Assembly (NCBI GenBank): GCA_963971225.1
Contig: OZ020267.1
Coordinates: 30,953,798-31,017,797, forward strand
Direction of reading: 5' to 3'
DNA length: 64,000 nucleotides
Origin: Melieria omissa
Taxonomy: Eukaryota > Arthropoda > Insecta > Diptera > Ulidiidae
Below, piece after piece: positions 1-11,799 of the stretch. The first letter of the stretch is position 1. Every line of letters starts with the position of its first letter. Under the pieces are notes generated by a model. That model worked only from the letters and a program-made list of their open reading frames with translations, did no database searches and was not told where the DNA came from. A program made the translations under genes and the position numbers.

Positions 1-380
1 TGCGACAATTTTGCTTGAAATGAGCCTCATCAGTCAAGATGATTTTTCGATGGAATTCCGGATCATTTTCATGCATTTCAAGGACCCAATCAGCAAAGAC
101 ACGACGTACAGTGGAAACAAAAGCATGGCTTGATAAATGTTATAATACATCTGTATTTTTGCCCGTCAAATAGCAATGTTTTATCAAAACACGAAATTCA
201 CTTTTTTCCATTGTTTACAAAAATTCAGAGGTAGCGTCACTTCGAAAGCAATAACTTGAAAACGAGTCAACCAAATGTCATGAAACTTTGACAGAATCTA
301 AGTTAAGGATGGTTTTCCATGTATTCTTAATTTTTGGCGCCATCTCTATGTCAGGCCAAAGACTTTTCAGCCCATGTAGT
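1..380 (-). mobile_element. Truncated mariner-type transposon, mosaic
   Basis: The minus strand from 211 to 1 reads a degraded transposase. It starts MEKSEFRVLIKHCYLTGKN, which matches the N-terminus of mariner transposases as I know the family. An in-frame stop lies at 140-142. The same frame then reads RRVFADWVLEMHENDPEFHRKI and DEAHFKQNCR, which instead resembles the catalytic region (DEAHF...NRQNCR) of the separate insect family represented at 61.4 kb. About seven residues are missing between DEAHF and KQNCR. The outer end, near 345-380, carries GGCTGAAAAGT on the minus strand, a mariner terminal-repeat core. The left part lies outside the window. It is non-functional. The family split is my reading of the motifs and needs alignment. 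Confidence 0.7.
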
Positions 381-384
381 ACTT

Positions 385-545
385 ACTGAAGTGGCCATGA
401 CAACCCGCTACCGGGTTACGACCTGCCGCAAAAGTTCTCTCCAGACGCCTCTGCCTGAGGAAGAACTGAAGCAGGTCACACCAAGAGATGACAGGCCGTC
501 GCCGAAGACAGTCTCCCTCTTCGTCGTCGCGCTCCAACAACTGTA
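385..545. repeat. Dispersed repeat, copy 1
   Basis: This block resembles 28390-28610. Both contain AAGTGGCCAT, then CTGCCGCAAAAGTT, then a CAAACCAAGA/CACACCAAGA segment in the same order and spacing. It abuts the mariner end. The family is not identified. An open frame runs through it, but the other copy does not keep that frame. Confidence 0.5.
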
Positions 546-3500
546 ACGTAGTATTGTTAAAACTCCCTTTTAGATAAACAAAAATTTATAATTTTACTTT
601 TTTCAAATTAATTTCTTAAAATTCAATATCAACTCTGCCGCTTCGTGGTCTTTGCATTTTCCTCTCTCACATTTTATAGTCCGTTCAAAAACGCAGAAAA
701 AGTGAAAGTACATGAAGCGTGAATGCGAACACTTTTGCAGTCAATCAAATTTTGTTCGAAAGATTTCGCGCCGCTCCCATTGCGGCCCGGTCACGCCCCA
801 ACTTCAGCCGCCAGCAATGACTTTGTTTTGTTATTGTTGTTTCTGTTGATTGTAGCACGTGGCATTGACTCCACATTGACAGTAATGTATTGTTGTACGG
901 ACATGTGTGTGTGTCTGCTCCTGTGAGCTTCATTCTTTAGCAATTTGTCCAGCTAAATGACAGCTTGCGCTGCCCTGCTGCTGGCTTCCTTCCTTCCGCT
1001 GTGCGTAAAGCAACTTTTATAAAAAAAAAAACAAAATCATATCAAATAACCCAAATAAAAGTTGTACTCGTATTATACGAAAATATAAATAAAATTTACA
1101 AAAGCAACGATTATGTGCACATATGGTGTCATTATTGTTGTTGTTTTTTTTTTTTTTTGGGAGTGCCCAATGTGCAATGCGCGCTTCGCTGCGTGGCTGC
1201 CTGTTTTATTTCAATGTGTTTGGGTTCTGTCTGTATATGTGTGGGTGTGTGAGTGTGTGTGTGTTGTGCATGTTGTGCATGTTTTATAAAATAGCCATTG
1301 GCAACATGCGCACACAAATGTTTATATCCATGGGGCACATGGTCAAAACGACCAAAAGCCCAACACAATGCAGCAGGATTCGCTCGTATTCGTCCTTGAA
1401 TGGGTGTTTGTGTGCGAAAATTGTTAACATTTCTGGGCGCGCGTCCTTTTTGCATTTTCACAGTCGACTTCATGCAGTCACATGAACGGACTGTCCGCCG
1501 TTTTGTCCAACAATGTGTAAAGGCAACTCTGAAGCGTTTGCAGGAAGTTATTGAATTTTGAAAGTTCAACCAACCCACACTCTGTTTAAAAGCAAATATT
1601 GACGTCATAGCTAAATTCACACAGGAATTGAAACACATTACACCACCAATTTGCGTTCAACACTAAATTTCATTGACCACTTCTCAAACTTTAGCCTTCT
1701 GTACATTGGACAGCACAGGACATTTGGCCACCTTCTACCAGCCAGAAGTTGGCATTTACATTCCAGTAAAACCGTAAAGTAAAACATTGTGTCGTGCAGT
1801 GAGGGCTGTGACGAGGTGGCAAACGATACGTTTGCGTCACTGTTGTCAAGTGGCATTATGCGTATTTGTGCTACAATAAAAATAATGAGCGCCGTTTTTT
1901 TTTTTAAGGATGACATCGTCAAGGACGTTGCTGGCAGCTGTGTCTTTGCACGCACATTATTGAAATTACAAACCGCCAATGCATCGCTGAGCATTGCCGC
2001 AATTTATTCAATTACGCCTTGAAGTTGTTTCAAAACAACAACAACAACAACAGCAACATCAAAGCAATGCCTAAAATACTACAAATTTTCTTTGTAAAGC
2101 AGCCGACAGACAGCAAAAGCGCAGACAGCATAAATGCTACGCCGCCCCAAACGCCACGCAACACAACACGCAACGCCTCGCAAATATAATAACTGCAAAA
2201 AAAAAACCAACAACAACAATAACAATAACACTCATACAAACCACACAACGCATACAAATCACCCAAAAATAATAACCACCACAGCATTTGGCATTATTTT
2301 GTTGTTGTTGTTGCTGTTGTTGTTGCGTATTAGTTTCATATTCTTCGCTTTGCTGCTTTGGCTGACAACAATGCAGCATTGTTTTGCTCGTTTTGGCGTG
2401 ACTGTTATTTCAGTTGTTGTTTTTGTTGTTGTTGTTGTAGTGTTATTAAAAAGATTACATGTTCAAAAAGTAGCCGTAAACGTCAACATTTGTTTCACAA
2501 TGTCAAATACAATGAAACGAAAAACCCGCACAACAACACAGAGCACAGCAAACTCGAGAGGAAATGAAAGTGTCAACTTCGCTCGCTCAACGGTTTTTGT
2601 TCTTGTCAGCTTCATGCGGTTGTTTTGCTTGTTGTTGTTTTCGAAAAAAAAACTCACCCCACGCCCAGCGCCCACTCAACGCAGCCCCCACTCAACGCTG
2701 CAATAAGTAATCCATTTCAGCTATTTTTATCGTCGCGCAAACGCACCAACACACGCGCGCTCAATGAAAAAAAAACGCGCTCGTTCAACGCCTGCGTTGC
2801 CTAAAGTCTAATGTCAGCGCGCGTTGTGTCGGCGAGCTTTGCTGTCCGCAATGCTAATGTTGTTGGTTACTTTCGCGCATCCTGGCGCAGCCTGTGCGCC
2901 CAAACGGCCACCATTTGTCAGCTCTGCACTGCCCCACTTCCCCTTCGCCTAATCACTGGCGCCTCCTCCACAACGCTACCTTCGTTCATGCCACCAGCTG
3001 CGCCGCCTCGTCACGTTGGCATTGTGAATTTTGTTTGTTTATTTGCTTTGGTTTTTTCTGTGGCTCTGGTTTGGCTTGGCTGCTCAATGTCGCGCATGTT
3101 TGAACGCCACACTATGCGCCATACTAACCCGCAAACAGCCAAGCGGCTAAGCACCGCCAGCGCCTAAGCAAAAAGGCAGAAACTGAAGCAGAATCAACGC
3201 ACATTGGCTCAGTCAGCGCCATTCGAAAGAATGTCCTGCAGTTGTGTTTGCTTTGCGCGCAAAACCCACACACACAGTCTGAAGCCCCACAATCCATTCT
3301 CCCGATTCAGCAACTACCTGCGCACACATGTGCGCCCCACACGCAGCTGTGCCTCACCTTTGTTGTCACCTATTTCAGTTGCTTTACTTTTCCTCCCTTT
3401 GTGTCGTGGCCGTGTTTGCCATTCCTCTGGTTACAAATGTTTCTCCCCTGTTGCGGGCGTATCCGCAGCAAGCAGTGCACAGTGGGTTTGGTAGTTATGA

Positions 3501-3840
3501 GATTTCACTCAACTGCGACACACGTCTATGTGTTCGACATATTGTTATTGTTGTCGGTTTATGAACTGCAAATCGTCTGCTACAATCCACAGTCAACGAG
3601 TGGCTTTGACAGCACAAATTTACGTGTAAATAGTTAATAGTTGGTTTTTGATATCAAAATTTCACTAACCAACACAAATGATAACTTTGACATTACAACT
3701 TAGAAGACAATAAAAAGATTTGTTTTGTTATTGTAGAAAGTATGAGATGTTCTCATGAATTCAAATTTACGTTGCGCAAATGTTCAGCACACATTTCTTA
3801 AGGCTTCAAGTTGCTAAAATTGTCTTTAAAAAAGGTAATT
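546..3840. other. Unique AT-rich DNA with microsatellites
   Basis: No gene or transposon recognised. It holds a T run at 1145-1159, GT repeats around 1240-1262, CAA repeats at 2036-2056, CAA/ATAAC-rich DNA at 2208-2230 and GTT repeats at 2300-2326 and 2413-2440. The open frames here (up to 190 codons at 2134-2706) translate to N, V, L and C runs from these repeats and have no recognisable domain. 2640-3500 is GC-richer but I see no coding signal. Confidence 0.6.
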
Positions 3841-3849
3841 CAAATTGTG

Positions 3850-4725
3850 ATATACCCACTTTTAGAATCAACTTTTTCTTAGCTTATTGACAACTTCTTT
3901 CTTCATTGCAAACTCTTCAATGCTTAAACTTTTTGTACGTCCACTTTTGGAACAACTTTCCTGGCTTTTTCTGAAGACGTTCTTTATTGCAAACTCAAAC
4001 TTAAACCTACCTGCAATTTGTAATACGCCCACTTTTGTAATATGCGAACGTTTTTTTACTTTTTGAAGACTTCTTTCTTTTTTGCAAACTCCTTAAATCT
4101 TAGACTTGAATACGCCCATTTGTGCATCAATTTTTTTAGGTTATTGAAGACTTCTTCACTGCAAAGTCCTCAAATCTTAAACTTCTAATACGCCCACTTT
4201 TGGAACAACTTTCTTGGCTTTTTCTGAAGACGTTCTTTATTGCAAACTCCTCAAGTCTTAAACCTACCTACAACTTGTTATACTTGGAATCAACTTTTGC
4301 TTAGCCATTTGAAGACTTCTTTCTTCATCGCAAAGTTCTTCAATTCTTAAACCTACCTTCAACTTGTAAAACGTCCACTTTTGGAACCAACTTTTTCTTA
4401 GCCATTTGAAAACTTCTTTCTTCATCGTTAAGTTCTTCAATCTTTAACCTACCTGGACTTTTAATATGCCCACTTTTGGACCAACTTATTCTTAGCTTTT
4501 TTAAGACTTTTTTCTTCATTGCAAGCTCTTCAAATCTTAAACCTACTTACAACTTGTAATACGCCCACTTTTGGAATCAATATTTTCTTAGCCTTTTGAA
4601 GACTTCTTATTATATTGCAAACTCTTAAAATTTTAAACTTGTAATACGCCCACTTTTACAACAATTTAGTTTAGTTAGTTTAGTTTAGTTTTTTGAAGAC
4701 TTCTTTTTTCGTTGCAAACCAAACC
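3850..4725. repeat. Diverged tandem array, about 90-bp unit
   Basis: The motif TACGCCCACTTTTGGAA recurs with changes near 3855, 3941, 4028, 4114, 4193, 4374, 4469, 4563 and 4649. Steps are about 86, 87, 86, 79, 181 (two units), 95, 94 and 86 bases. Each unit also carries TTGAAGACTTCTTTCTTCAT and AACTCTTCAA-like segments. Units are well diverged, so the array is old. It ends in short AGTTT repeats at 4665-4690. Confidence 0.8.
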
Positions 4726-6105
4726 AATCTTTCTTCATTCAACCCAAATCAACTTCTCTTGAGTTAGTTTGCGGAGAATGTAGCAGTACAGACTTGACTG
4801 ACTCTTCTCATCAATTCAATCACTAACAAATTCAACTTCTTCGAGAGGTGTAATTTTATAAACATAGACCCTATGGCAGTGTGCTGTGTTCAGGGATCAG
4901 TCTTATAGAAGTACAACCCAGCGTTAACATATGAATGTTCAGTTTTATGCATGAATAGCCTCGACCACTTAGTATGCCATATGCCACAATCAATCCTACT
5001 GTTGCAAAAAGATTCAATGTTCCATCTACCTTCAATGTATGTCCTCCTAACAAACTTTAGATACAGAGCAGAGATGAGACAATGCACGCAGTTGTCTGTT
5101 TGATTGTTAGCCAAATCAACACTCTTTCTTGTCAACTCTTCTCTTGTTACCATTGACAACTTCTTTATGGTTCAATCCAAAATTCGCAATCTATTCCACA
5201 GATCTTCAAATTTTTCAGTCTCAAGCTGTGTGTCCTAAACATCTGTAACATGCAAAACCTATTTGAAACAAGGTCCCACTAAATTCAGTCCGAGTTCTAT
5301 TTGAGCTTTAATATTAAGAGTACAACAGACCGTAACTCGGTAGTGGGTTGTTATAGCCATTTAAGTTATAGTTGTGAAAAGGGAAACGAATACAAGTTTC
5401 TTTAAAAGTCTACCGGCAGGAAACACATATGGAAGTGATTTTTAGTGTTTGATTTGATCACTTTGATATCTCACTGACGCAGAATTCCCGACTAATTTGC
5501 CTTATTACCACACAATGGTGTGACTGCAGATACAAATTTTAGTCAAACTGCTGTTGCTGCATGATTTCACCTTCCACATTGTTTGAGATGAGTAAACCAA
5601 AATGAGTAACAAAAAAATGTTCCTTCCCAAATGATGCACGTCAAGGTTATCTTTTCGGAAACAACATTTTGAAGCGTAAAAATTATTTTATTTAAAGCTC
5701 TGTTTAGTGTTTATAAAACTGCAGAAAGCAATGCAAAAAAGTAAACGTCAATCAAAGCGTTTTCTGGCAATCGAAAATGCCAGCCAAAAAAAATGCAGTC
5801 CAAGAATATTTGATACAACACAGAGAACCGTATCGTGTCCAACATTCTAAACAGTAATTGAGGCACTTTGAGTTGCAATATTTAGTTGAAATTTCTAGAG
5901 AAGGTTGTCACGATTTTGAACATGCATGTTTAAGAAGTAGAAAGGTCTTTCCGTTTTCTAAATACATTTCACTACTTCCTTACCAAGAAACACATCTTAA
6001 TGTTTCCTTATTAGTGACTTGTCTCTGTAAACATCTAAGAAATTGCTAAAGTTGTCTTCAATTTACGTCCAAGACATCTTTAAGTCACTTCTTTATAAAT
6101 AAAAC
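4726..6105. other. Unannotated unique DNA
   Basis: I see no gene, RNA or clear repeat here. Short open frames (60-90 codons) have no recognisable motif. Confidence 0.5.
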
Positions 6106-6111
6106 AGCCAG

Positions 6112-6336
6112 TCATATTGCCAGAACGTGCTCAAGAATTCGTCTGACGTGCTTAGGAGCGCAGTTCTTTCTTCCACACTTGGAGGTTTCGCGATTCTTGT
6201 AATTCTCATCTGCTTCATGTAGATAGCGAGAGAAGAAGATGCGCTTCCTAGGGCTAGGAATCGAACCTGGCGCCTCTGGTATGGGAACTTCTCTCATAAG
6301 AAGACGGCGCGCTACCCGCTGAACTATCGAGGCGTT
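6112..6336 (-). mobile_element. tRNA-headed SINE-like element
   Basis: On the minus strand, 6326-6315 reads TAGTTCAGCGGG (box A) and 6267-6257 reads GGTTCGATTCC (box B), the two internal RNA polymerase III promoter boxes of tRNA genes. They are 47 bases apart, wider than in a normal class I tRNA. The start GCCTCGA has no matching 3' acceptor strand, so this is not a working tRNA. A related head lies at 40566. SINE is the best explanation; a tRNA pseudogene is possible. Confidence 0.6.
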
Positions 6337-6355
6337 CAAGGAGTTTAATCACACC

Positions 6356-6597
6356 TTAACCCTTTCGGGACGGAGTTTAATTTTGAAATCCAAAATACTC
6401 TCAGTAGAAATATTCTCATGCTATGAATGTTGGGGCTAGAAAATTATATTGGATGCTCACTAATTCTGAAATAATCCTTTTATACGAACACCGAAATCGA
6501 AAAACTATTTTTTGTGGGTCGTAAGATTTGAATAATTGTTTGGAGGGGCATTGAAAACTTGCTGGGACGTATTATCCCAGTAGTCCCGAAAGGGTTC
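6356..6597 (+). mobile_element. TTAA MITE, CCCTTTCGGG family, copy 1
   Basis: The element runs from CCCTTTCGGGAC at 6360 to GTCCCGAAAGGG ending 6594, about 235 bp. TTAA lies on the left (6356-6359) and a decayed TTCA on the right. It is the reverse complement of the element at 46122-46349. TTAA targets and CCC/GGG ends are piggyBac-superfamily hallmarks. It has no coding capacity. Confidence 0.85.
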
Positions 6598-6650
6598 ACG
6601 CAACTCCGACTGACTAAGGACCATTAGGGTCTGTGCGTGGCCTTACTAGG

Positions 6651-6894
6651 AGTCAGTACAGAGTTGCCGCTTTTGGTCTTTTTCAGACCAAAAATGGTCA
6701 GATGGCCTGCTTAAACGAATTTCGGTCCCTTTTGTGATTTGGATATCTTTTCATTGAAAAAAAAAATGTATTAATAAAAAATAAAATTGTAATTTAAAAA
6801 CGACTTAAAAGATAACGAAAATTTTTAATTTGGTCAGTTGAGGTCGGAAGTTTGGTCGGAAAAAAATGTTTCAAGTGGCAACGCTGAGCCAGTA
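6651..6894. mobile_element. hAT MITE, 228 bp
   Basis: Terminal inverted repeats CAGAGTTGCCGCTT (from 6659) and AAGTGGCAACGCTG (to 6886) differ at two positions. They are flanked by AGTCAGTA and AGCCAGTA, an 8-bp target duplication with one mismatch. An 8-bp duplication and CAG ends indicate the hAT superfamily. It is non-coding and AT-rich inside. Confidence 0.8.
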
Positions 6895-6941
6895 TAACCC
6901 AACCTAACTATTGACTTGACGCTTGTAACGCATTAATTAGT

Positions 6942-7117
6942 GCTTAGACCAGTGGCGTATCCAGGGGGGAGGGGGTTGGGGGTTAAAACCTCCCCCCGAA
7001 ATATTTGGATCGACTATAAAACTACATAAAAATAATAATAAAGGCATTTTATAAATAGTAAAGAATTACTTTTTAAACCCCCCCCAAATTTTTCCTGAAT
7101 CCGCGCCTGGCTTAGAC
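6942..7117. mobile_element. hAT MITE, 160 bp, G/C-run ends
   Basis: The element spans 6950-7109, with ends CAGTGGCGTATCCAGG and CCTGAATCCGCGCCTG. It is flanked by an exact 8-bp duplication, GCTTAGAC, at 6942-6949 and 7110-7117. The duplication fits the nnnTAnnn pattern of Buster-type hAT elements. Long G and C runs sit just inside the ends. No coding capacity. Confidence 0.85.
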
Positions 7118-9440
7118 TGATACTCGGAGGTGTTTCGAGGAACCAGGTTTCAAGAAAGTCTTTGCCTGAGACATTTTTAATACAATTTAAAAAAAATTCC
7201 TGACAGTATTCCAAAACCAGGCACTTTGAATCAATTAGAAACCCTCTAATTCGCCCAACCTAACCTTATAATCTCTTAGTTGGTCTTCATTTGAAAATGA
7301 ATAAATCACTCACTGCCTTCATTAAACAATCAGCTCCATCTACTCCACATTGATATTGCACATCCCAACTAATTAAACCTGCCTACTTTAATTTATGCTG
7401 CATGGGACAAATTTTCAACAACTTGTGCCGCATTGTGCCAACGTTGATTTGCTACGCCAACGCTGCTGCTGCTATCTGTTCATCACTGGCTTCCGTTCGT
7501 CCTGCGTTCCATGCCAACAGCCGCCAATCAGTAGTCCGTAGTCCATTGCGCCTTCGAGCGTCTGGCTGCCGCCCGCACAGCCACCCATCTCCTTCCCCAA
7601 TCGATGCGAACAATTAATTTTGTTGTTTACTCAGCAGCGAAATTCCATGATGTACATTTTGCTATTTCTGTTTATTACCTAAAACTAAAAAAGAAGACGA
7701 AAAAGGAAAATTTCCAATTTTCTGCTGGCACTTCGCCCACCGCTGCGGCGGGACGGCTGCTGCTGCTGCGGTGTGTGTGTGGGTTCGTTAGCACCGGTCC
7801 GTGCAACGAGTGAGTGCCGTTGCCGCCGCCACTTCAGTTGCCAACCGCTCAGCAAAGCACACAGCACACGAAAACCGCAAAGAACAACAAACAAATTGCA
7901 AGCGAAAACAAAACAAAAAACTACAACAACAACAACGAGCACGTAATCAGCGACAACGCAACTTGGAAACTCAAACGTCAGCGCCATATTTGTTTATGTC
8001 GCCATATTAATAGCGCATTTAGTTTCGTTTACTTTGGGGGTCGCAGCGCTCGTTCGATTTTCGATAAATGTTGCTGCTGCTACCGGTTCCGCCATCGGGG
8101 GCCATGTGGCCAAGTCAACACATTGCTGACAGGACAACGCGCCATTTTGCGTGTGTGTGCGAATGCCCCTGTCTGTGTGTGTGTGTGTCCATTCGCTAGC
8201 ACATTTTTCTGCGAGGCCATTTGTTGTTGCTTCGCTGCTGCCGTATTGCCCAGTCGGCCCACAAGCGGCCGCGTAGTCGCAGTAGTTAAGCGGATAATAG
8301 TCCAGATCGCATTAAGTGAAGAGGGGTGAGGTGTTAAGTGGAGCGCGGAGATAGCGATGCGGGTGCGGGCCCTTCACACGCATTGGCACAAGTGTCGGTA
8401 TTTCCGTCTGTGACCGCATTCGACTTTAATCCAATGGAAACGTATTTGCTTGGCGCATGGGGTGCGGCGCCGGGCGAACGCACGAACGTTGTCATTCAAA
8501 TGTGCAAAAACGTTGGGTGTGTGTGTGTGCTTTTATCTGTGTCATTGCGATTTCAACATAAAAAAAGAACCAAATGCAATGACAAACCATTTTTTGTCTG
8601 TGAAATTCTGTATTGAATTGTGGCAGATAAAAAAAGCCAAATAGAAAGCCATGACAAGTGTCAGTGTGCTCGCTTACAAAGTGCAAAATCATGCGTCACT
8701 ATCGCCACTTTTGTGTGTGGGAGTAGGCGACCCACATACCCACACACACACACACGCAAAACCGTTCAGCTACTCTCTGCCGCACGCTTTGATCTGTTGA
8801 TAAACTCTGTCAGGATGTCATCACCATTGTTTATCAAAGCTTGTGCGCTACAATAAAAATAATCTTCAGTTGCCAAGTGTACTTGTATGTAAAATCGAAT
8901 GTAGCTCGAGAGCAGCCGTATTTGTGTGTTGTTTACGTATTTTTCCTACATTAATTAGTTGACATTGCAGCCCTCGAACAGCTTTGTTGCCGATTGATGA
9001 TTTGCCTAATAACAATATTTATAAACGACCGGACTGCGCACATCGGTGCTGACGGTGTCAATAGCTGTGACAAGTCAATTTTATGTGGGCGTTTGGCGGC
9101 TCCATTTAATGCTCTCTGCATTTCTTTATGAACAACTGATGCAACATTCCGGAAAAAATCGTATTAGGTTATTTGAAAGTCCTTTATGGGAAGCTTGGCG
9201 TATTTCTATAGTTGGAGTTGTATTGTTGAATTGTAAATATCATTAAAATTATGCAGTTAATAGATAAAGAAGCAGGGCTCATTTCAATTCAGAAGAGTAT
9301 TTGTTAAGAATAAATTAAAATTTTTTTAAATTTAAATTTTATATTAATTTAATTAAATTTTTTAGGTATTCCAGAATCTTGACAATTCTATGAAATCAAT
9401 GAAACTATATGCTAGGAAAAGTCTTCTAAGCTTAAAAATT
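7118..9440. other. Unique DNA, partly GC-richer and leader-like
   Basis: No gene recognised. From about 7740 to 8330 the DNA is richer in GC and CpG. It contains an insect initiator-like TTCAGTTGCC at 7833-7842, followed by A- and CAA-rich DNA like a fly 5' leader. A GT-rich stretch lies at 8150-8190 and a CA run at 8735-8755. Open frames do not show a known domain. Confidence 0.4.
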
Positions 9441-10860
9441 ATGTAGCAGGAAAATTGCTCTAAACGAAAGGAGTGTGTTAGAAATGTGTTCTATTCAATA
9501 CTTAAATTGTACTAACAAGATTTTTAAAGCCTTAAAGTATACCATGAACATTGGTCTAAGCCTACAAGTATACTAAGAGTACCGTTAAAATGCCTATTCC
9601 TTGATTTTATTCTAAAATTATACAAAAAAGGTTTTTGATGCCTAAAAGTATGCTATAATACATTATTTTAGGCCTAAACATATACTTAAGAATATTTTCG
9701 AATACAAAGATTATACTAAGAGCAGCCTTAAAGTGACTATTCTTGACCTTATCCTTAAGTTATACTAATAAAAAGTTGTTTACATCTAAAAGTATACCAT
9801 AAGCATTGTTTATGGACTAAAAGTACACTAAGAGCAAAGTTTAAACCGTAAAGTTAGTATTTTTTCTTGTAATCCTAAAGATACACTAAAAAAGGTTTCT
9901 AAGCCTAAAAGTATACCATGAATATTGTTTTAGACCTAAAAGTTTGCATAATTTAATCATATCATTTAATTATTACTAAATAAAAAGTTTTAAGCCTAAA
10001 AGTAAACCATGAAAATTGTTGTAGGCCTAAAAGTATATTAAAAACAGTGTTAAAAGTCTTAAAGTTAGTATGTTTTAGTCGAATCCTAAAACTATACCAA
10101 GGTTTTTAAGCCTTAAAGCATGCTATGTTTATTGTTTTAGGCCTAAAATTATTCTAAGAACAGTGTACAAGCCTAAAAATTTAAGCCATAAAGTATTCTT
10201 TCATTTAATCCTGAAAATACACTAAGAAAAGTTTCTAAGCCTAAAAGTATACCATGAATATTGTTTTAGAACTAAAAGTTTGCATAATTTAATCGTATCT
10301 TTTAATTATTACTAAACAACAAGTTTTTAAGCCTAAAAGTATACCATGAACATTGTTTTAGGCCTACAAGTATACTAAGAACAGTGTTAAAAGTCTTTAA
10401 GTTAGTATGTTTTAGTCGAATCCTAAAACTATACCAAGGTTTTTAAGCCTTAAATCATACTATGATCATTGTTTTAGGCCTAAAAGTATACTAAGAACAG
10501 TGTTCAAGCCTAAAAGTACAGTCTTTTTTAATATAATCCTAAAATTACACTAGCAAAGATTTTTAAGCTTTTACTCTGATAATTTTTTATGTCTGAAAGT
10601 ATACTATGAACATTGTTATGCCTACAAGTATGCTAAATCAGGGTTCAAATACTAAAATTATACCACAAAGTGTTTAGTTTAAACCTTAAAGTATACTATG
10701 CATATTGTTTTAGGCCTAAAAGTACACTATAAAAAGCCTAGAAGTTAATATTTTTTAATAATCCTAAAAATACACCAAGTAAAGTTGTTTAAGCCTAAAG
10801 GTATGGTAAACAAATTCTTATAAACAAGATTATGCTAAGCCAAAAGTTCTAAGCCCGAGG
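9440..10860. repeat. Tandem array of CTAAAAGTATAC units
   Basis: The motif GCCTAAAAGTATACTA/ACCATG recurs dozens of times, alternating with ATTGTTTTAGGCCTAAAAGT. A higher-order unit repeats: the block beginning GTTTCTAAGCCTAAAAG at 9895 recurs at 10231, 336 bp apart, with its downstream sequence well conserved. The rest is more diverged. No coding frame crosses it. Confidence 0.85.
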
Positions 10861-11099
10861 TATGCGATGTGATGTGACGGTGGGCAAGAAGACTACAAGC
10901 TCCAAGACTCCATTGCACTAAGTCCATTAGGACCTTTGCATTAAACCCAAAGGGGGAGGAAAGAAGAATCGTGTTAAGGATCTTCACTTCCCCCCGAACT
11001 TCCTAGTTTCTTTGAGGAACCTTTGAAGATCGGGTAGAAGCAGACTTTGAACCTCGTTCATACTTCATACCCTGCCCTGTTTTTCGAGCATGCGGGACA
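10861..11099. other. GC-richer spacer between arrays
   Basis: This spacer separates two tandem arrays. It contains purine and C runs (for example around 10952 and 10992) and no motif I recognise. Confidence 0.4.
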
Positions 11100-11587
11100 G
11101 TGGCAGATTAAGTGCCCGAAAGTATACTTCGAAGTTTATTTCATATTTGAGTTGGAGATTTTTTAATGTTTTTGTACAATCTTCTGCATTCACTTACGAA
11201 GGTTTCGTTAATAATGGAGTTCTTTGTTGTCTATATCAATATCCTCGCTATCTCTAAGGAAGTGGCAGATTAAGTGCCTGAAAGTATACTTCAAAGTTTA
11301 TTTCATATTTGAATTAGAGATTTTTTCAATGTTTTTGTACAATGTTCTGCATTAACTTTGGAATGTTTCGTTAACATTCGAGTCCTTTGTTGTCTATATC
11401 AATATCCTCGCTATCTCTAAGGAAGTGGCAGATTAAGTGCCTGAAAGTATACTTAGAACTTTATTTCATATTTGAATTAGAGATTTTTTCAATGTTTTTG
11501 TACAATGTTCTGCATTAACATTGGAATGTTTCGTTAACATTCGAGTCCTTTGTTGTCAATATCAATATCCTTGCTATCTCTAAGGAT
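11100..11587. repeat. Three tandem 162-163-bp units
   Basis: GTGGCAGATTAAGTGCC starts units at 11100, 11262 and 11425. Each continues with AGTATACTT, TTTATTTCATATTTGA and TATCAATATCCTCGCTATC-like segments. Units 2 and 3 are more alike than either is to unit 1. The GAAAGTATACTT core recalls the array just upstream. Confidence 0.9.
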
Positions 11588-11636
11588 TCCGAACACTTTG
11601 TGCAGGATTGTGGACCAGTGCGTCCACCCTCTTCCT

Positions 11637-11795
11637 CCAGGCCGTTTTCCAACCATTGGTTTCACGGAGGTTTTCCGACTATTCTTTTCTTTTCAGGAGG
11701 GAAGAAGGGAGGATGTTTTCCAACCATTGGTTTCACTGTTGCCTTCTGTCCTGGAGGTTTTCCGACCATTCTCCTCTCTTCAGACCTTACGACAG
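11637..11795. repeat. Two-copy short duplication
   Basis: GTTTTCCAACCATTGGTTTC is followed by GGAGGTTTTCCGAC and a TTCTTTTCTTTTCAGG/TTCTCCTCTCTTCAGA tract. The set occurs twice, about 73-105 bases apart. Open frames across it translate the repeat only. Confidence 0.7.
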
Positions 11796-11799
11796 TAAA

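Noticed and set aside
2134..2706. 190-codon open frame
   Set aside because: Translates CAA/GTT repeats into N, L and V runs; overlapping frames are equally open and no domain is visible.
3850..4725. CRISPR-like repeat-spacer array
   Set aside because: The units are diverged throughout and there are no identical short repeats with unique spacers; the genome is clearly animal.
6245..6335. Functional tRNA gene
   Set aside because: Both internal boxes are present, but the spacing is wrong and the 3' acceptor strand does not pair.
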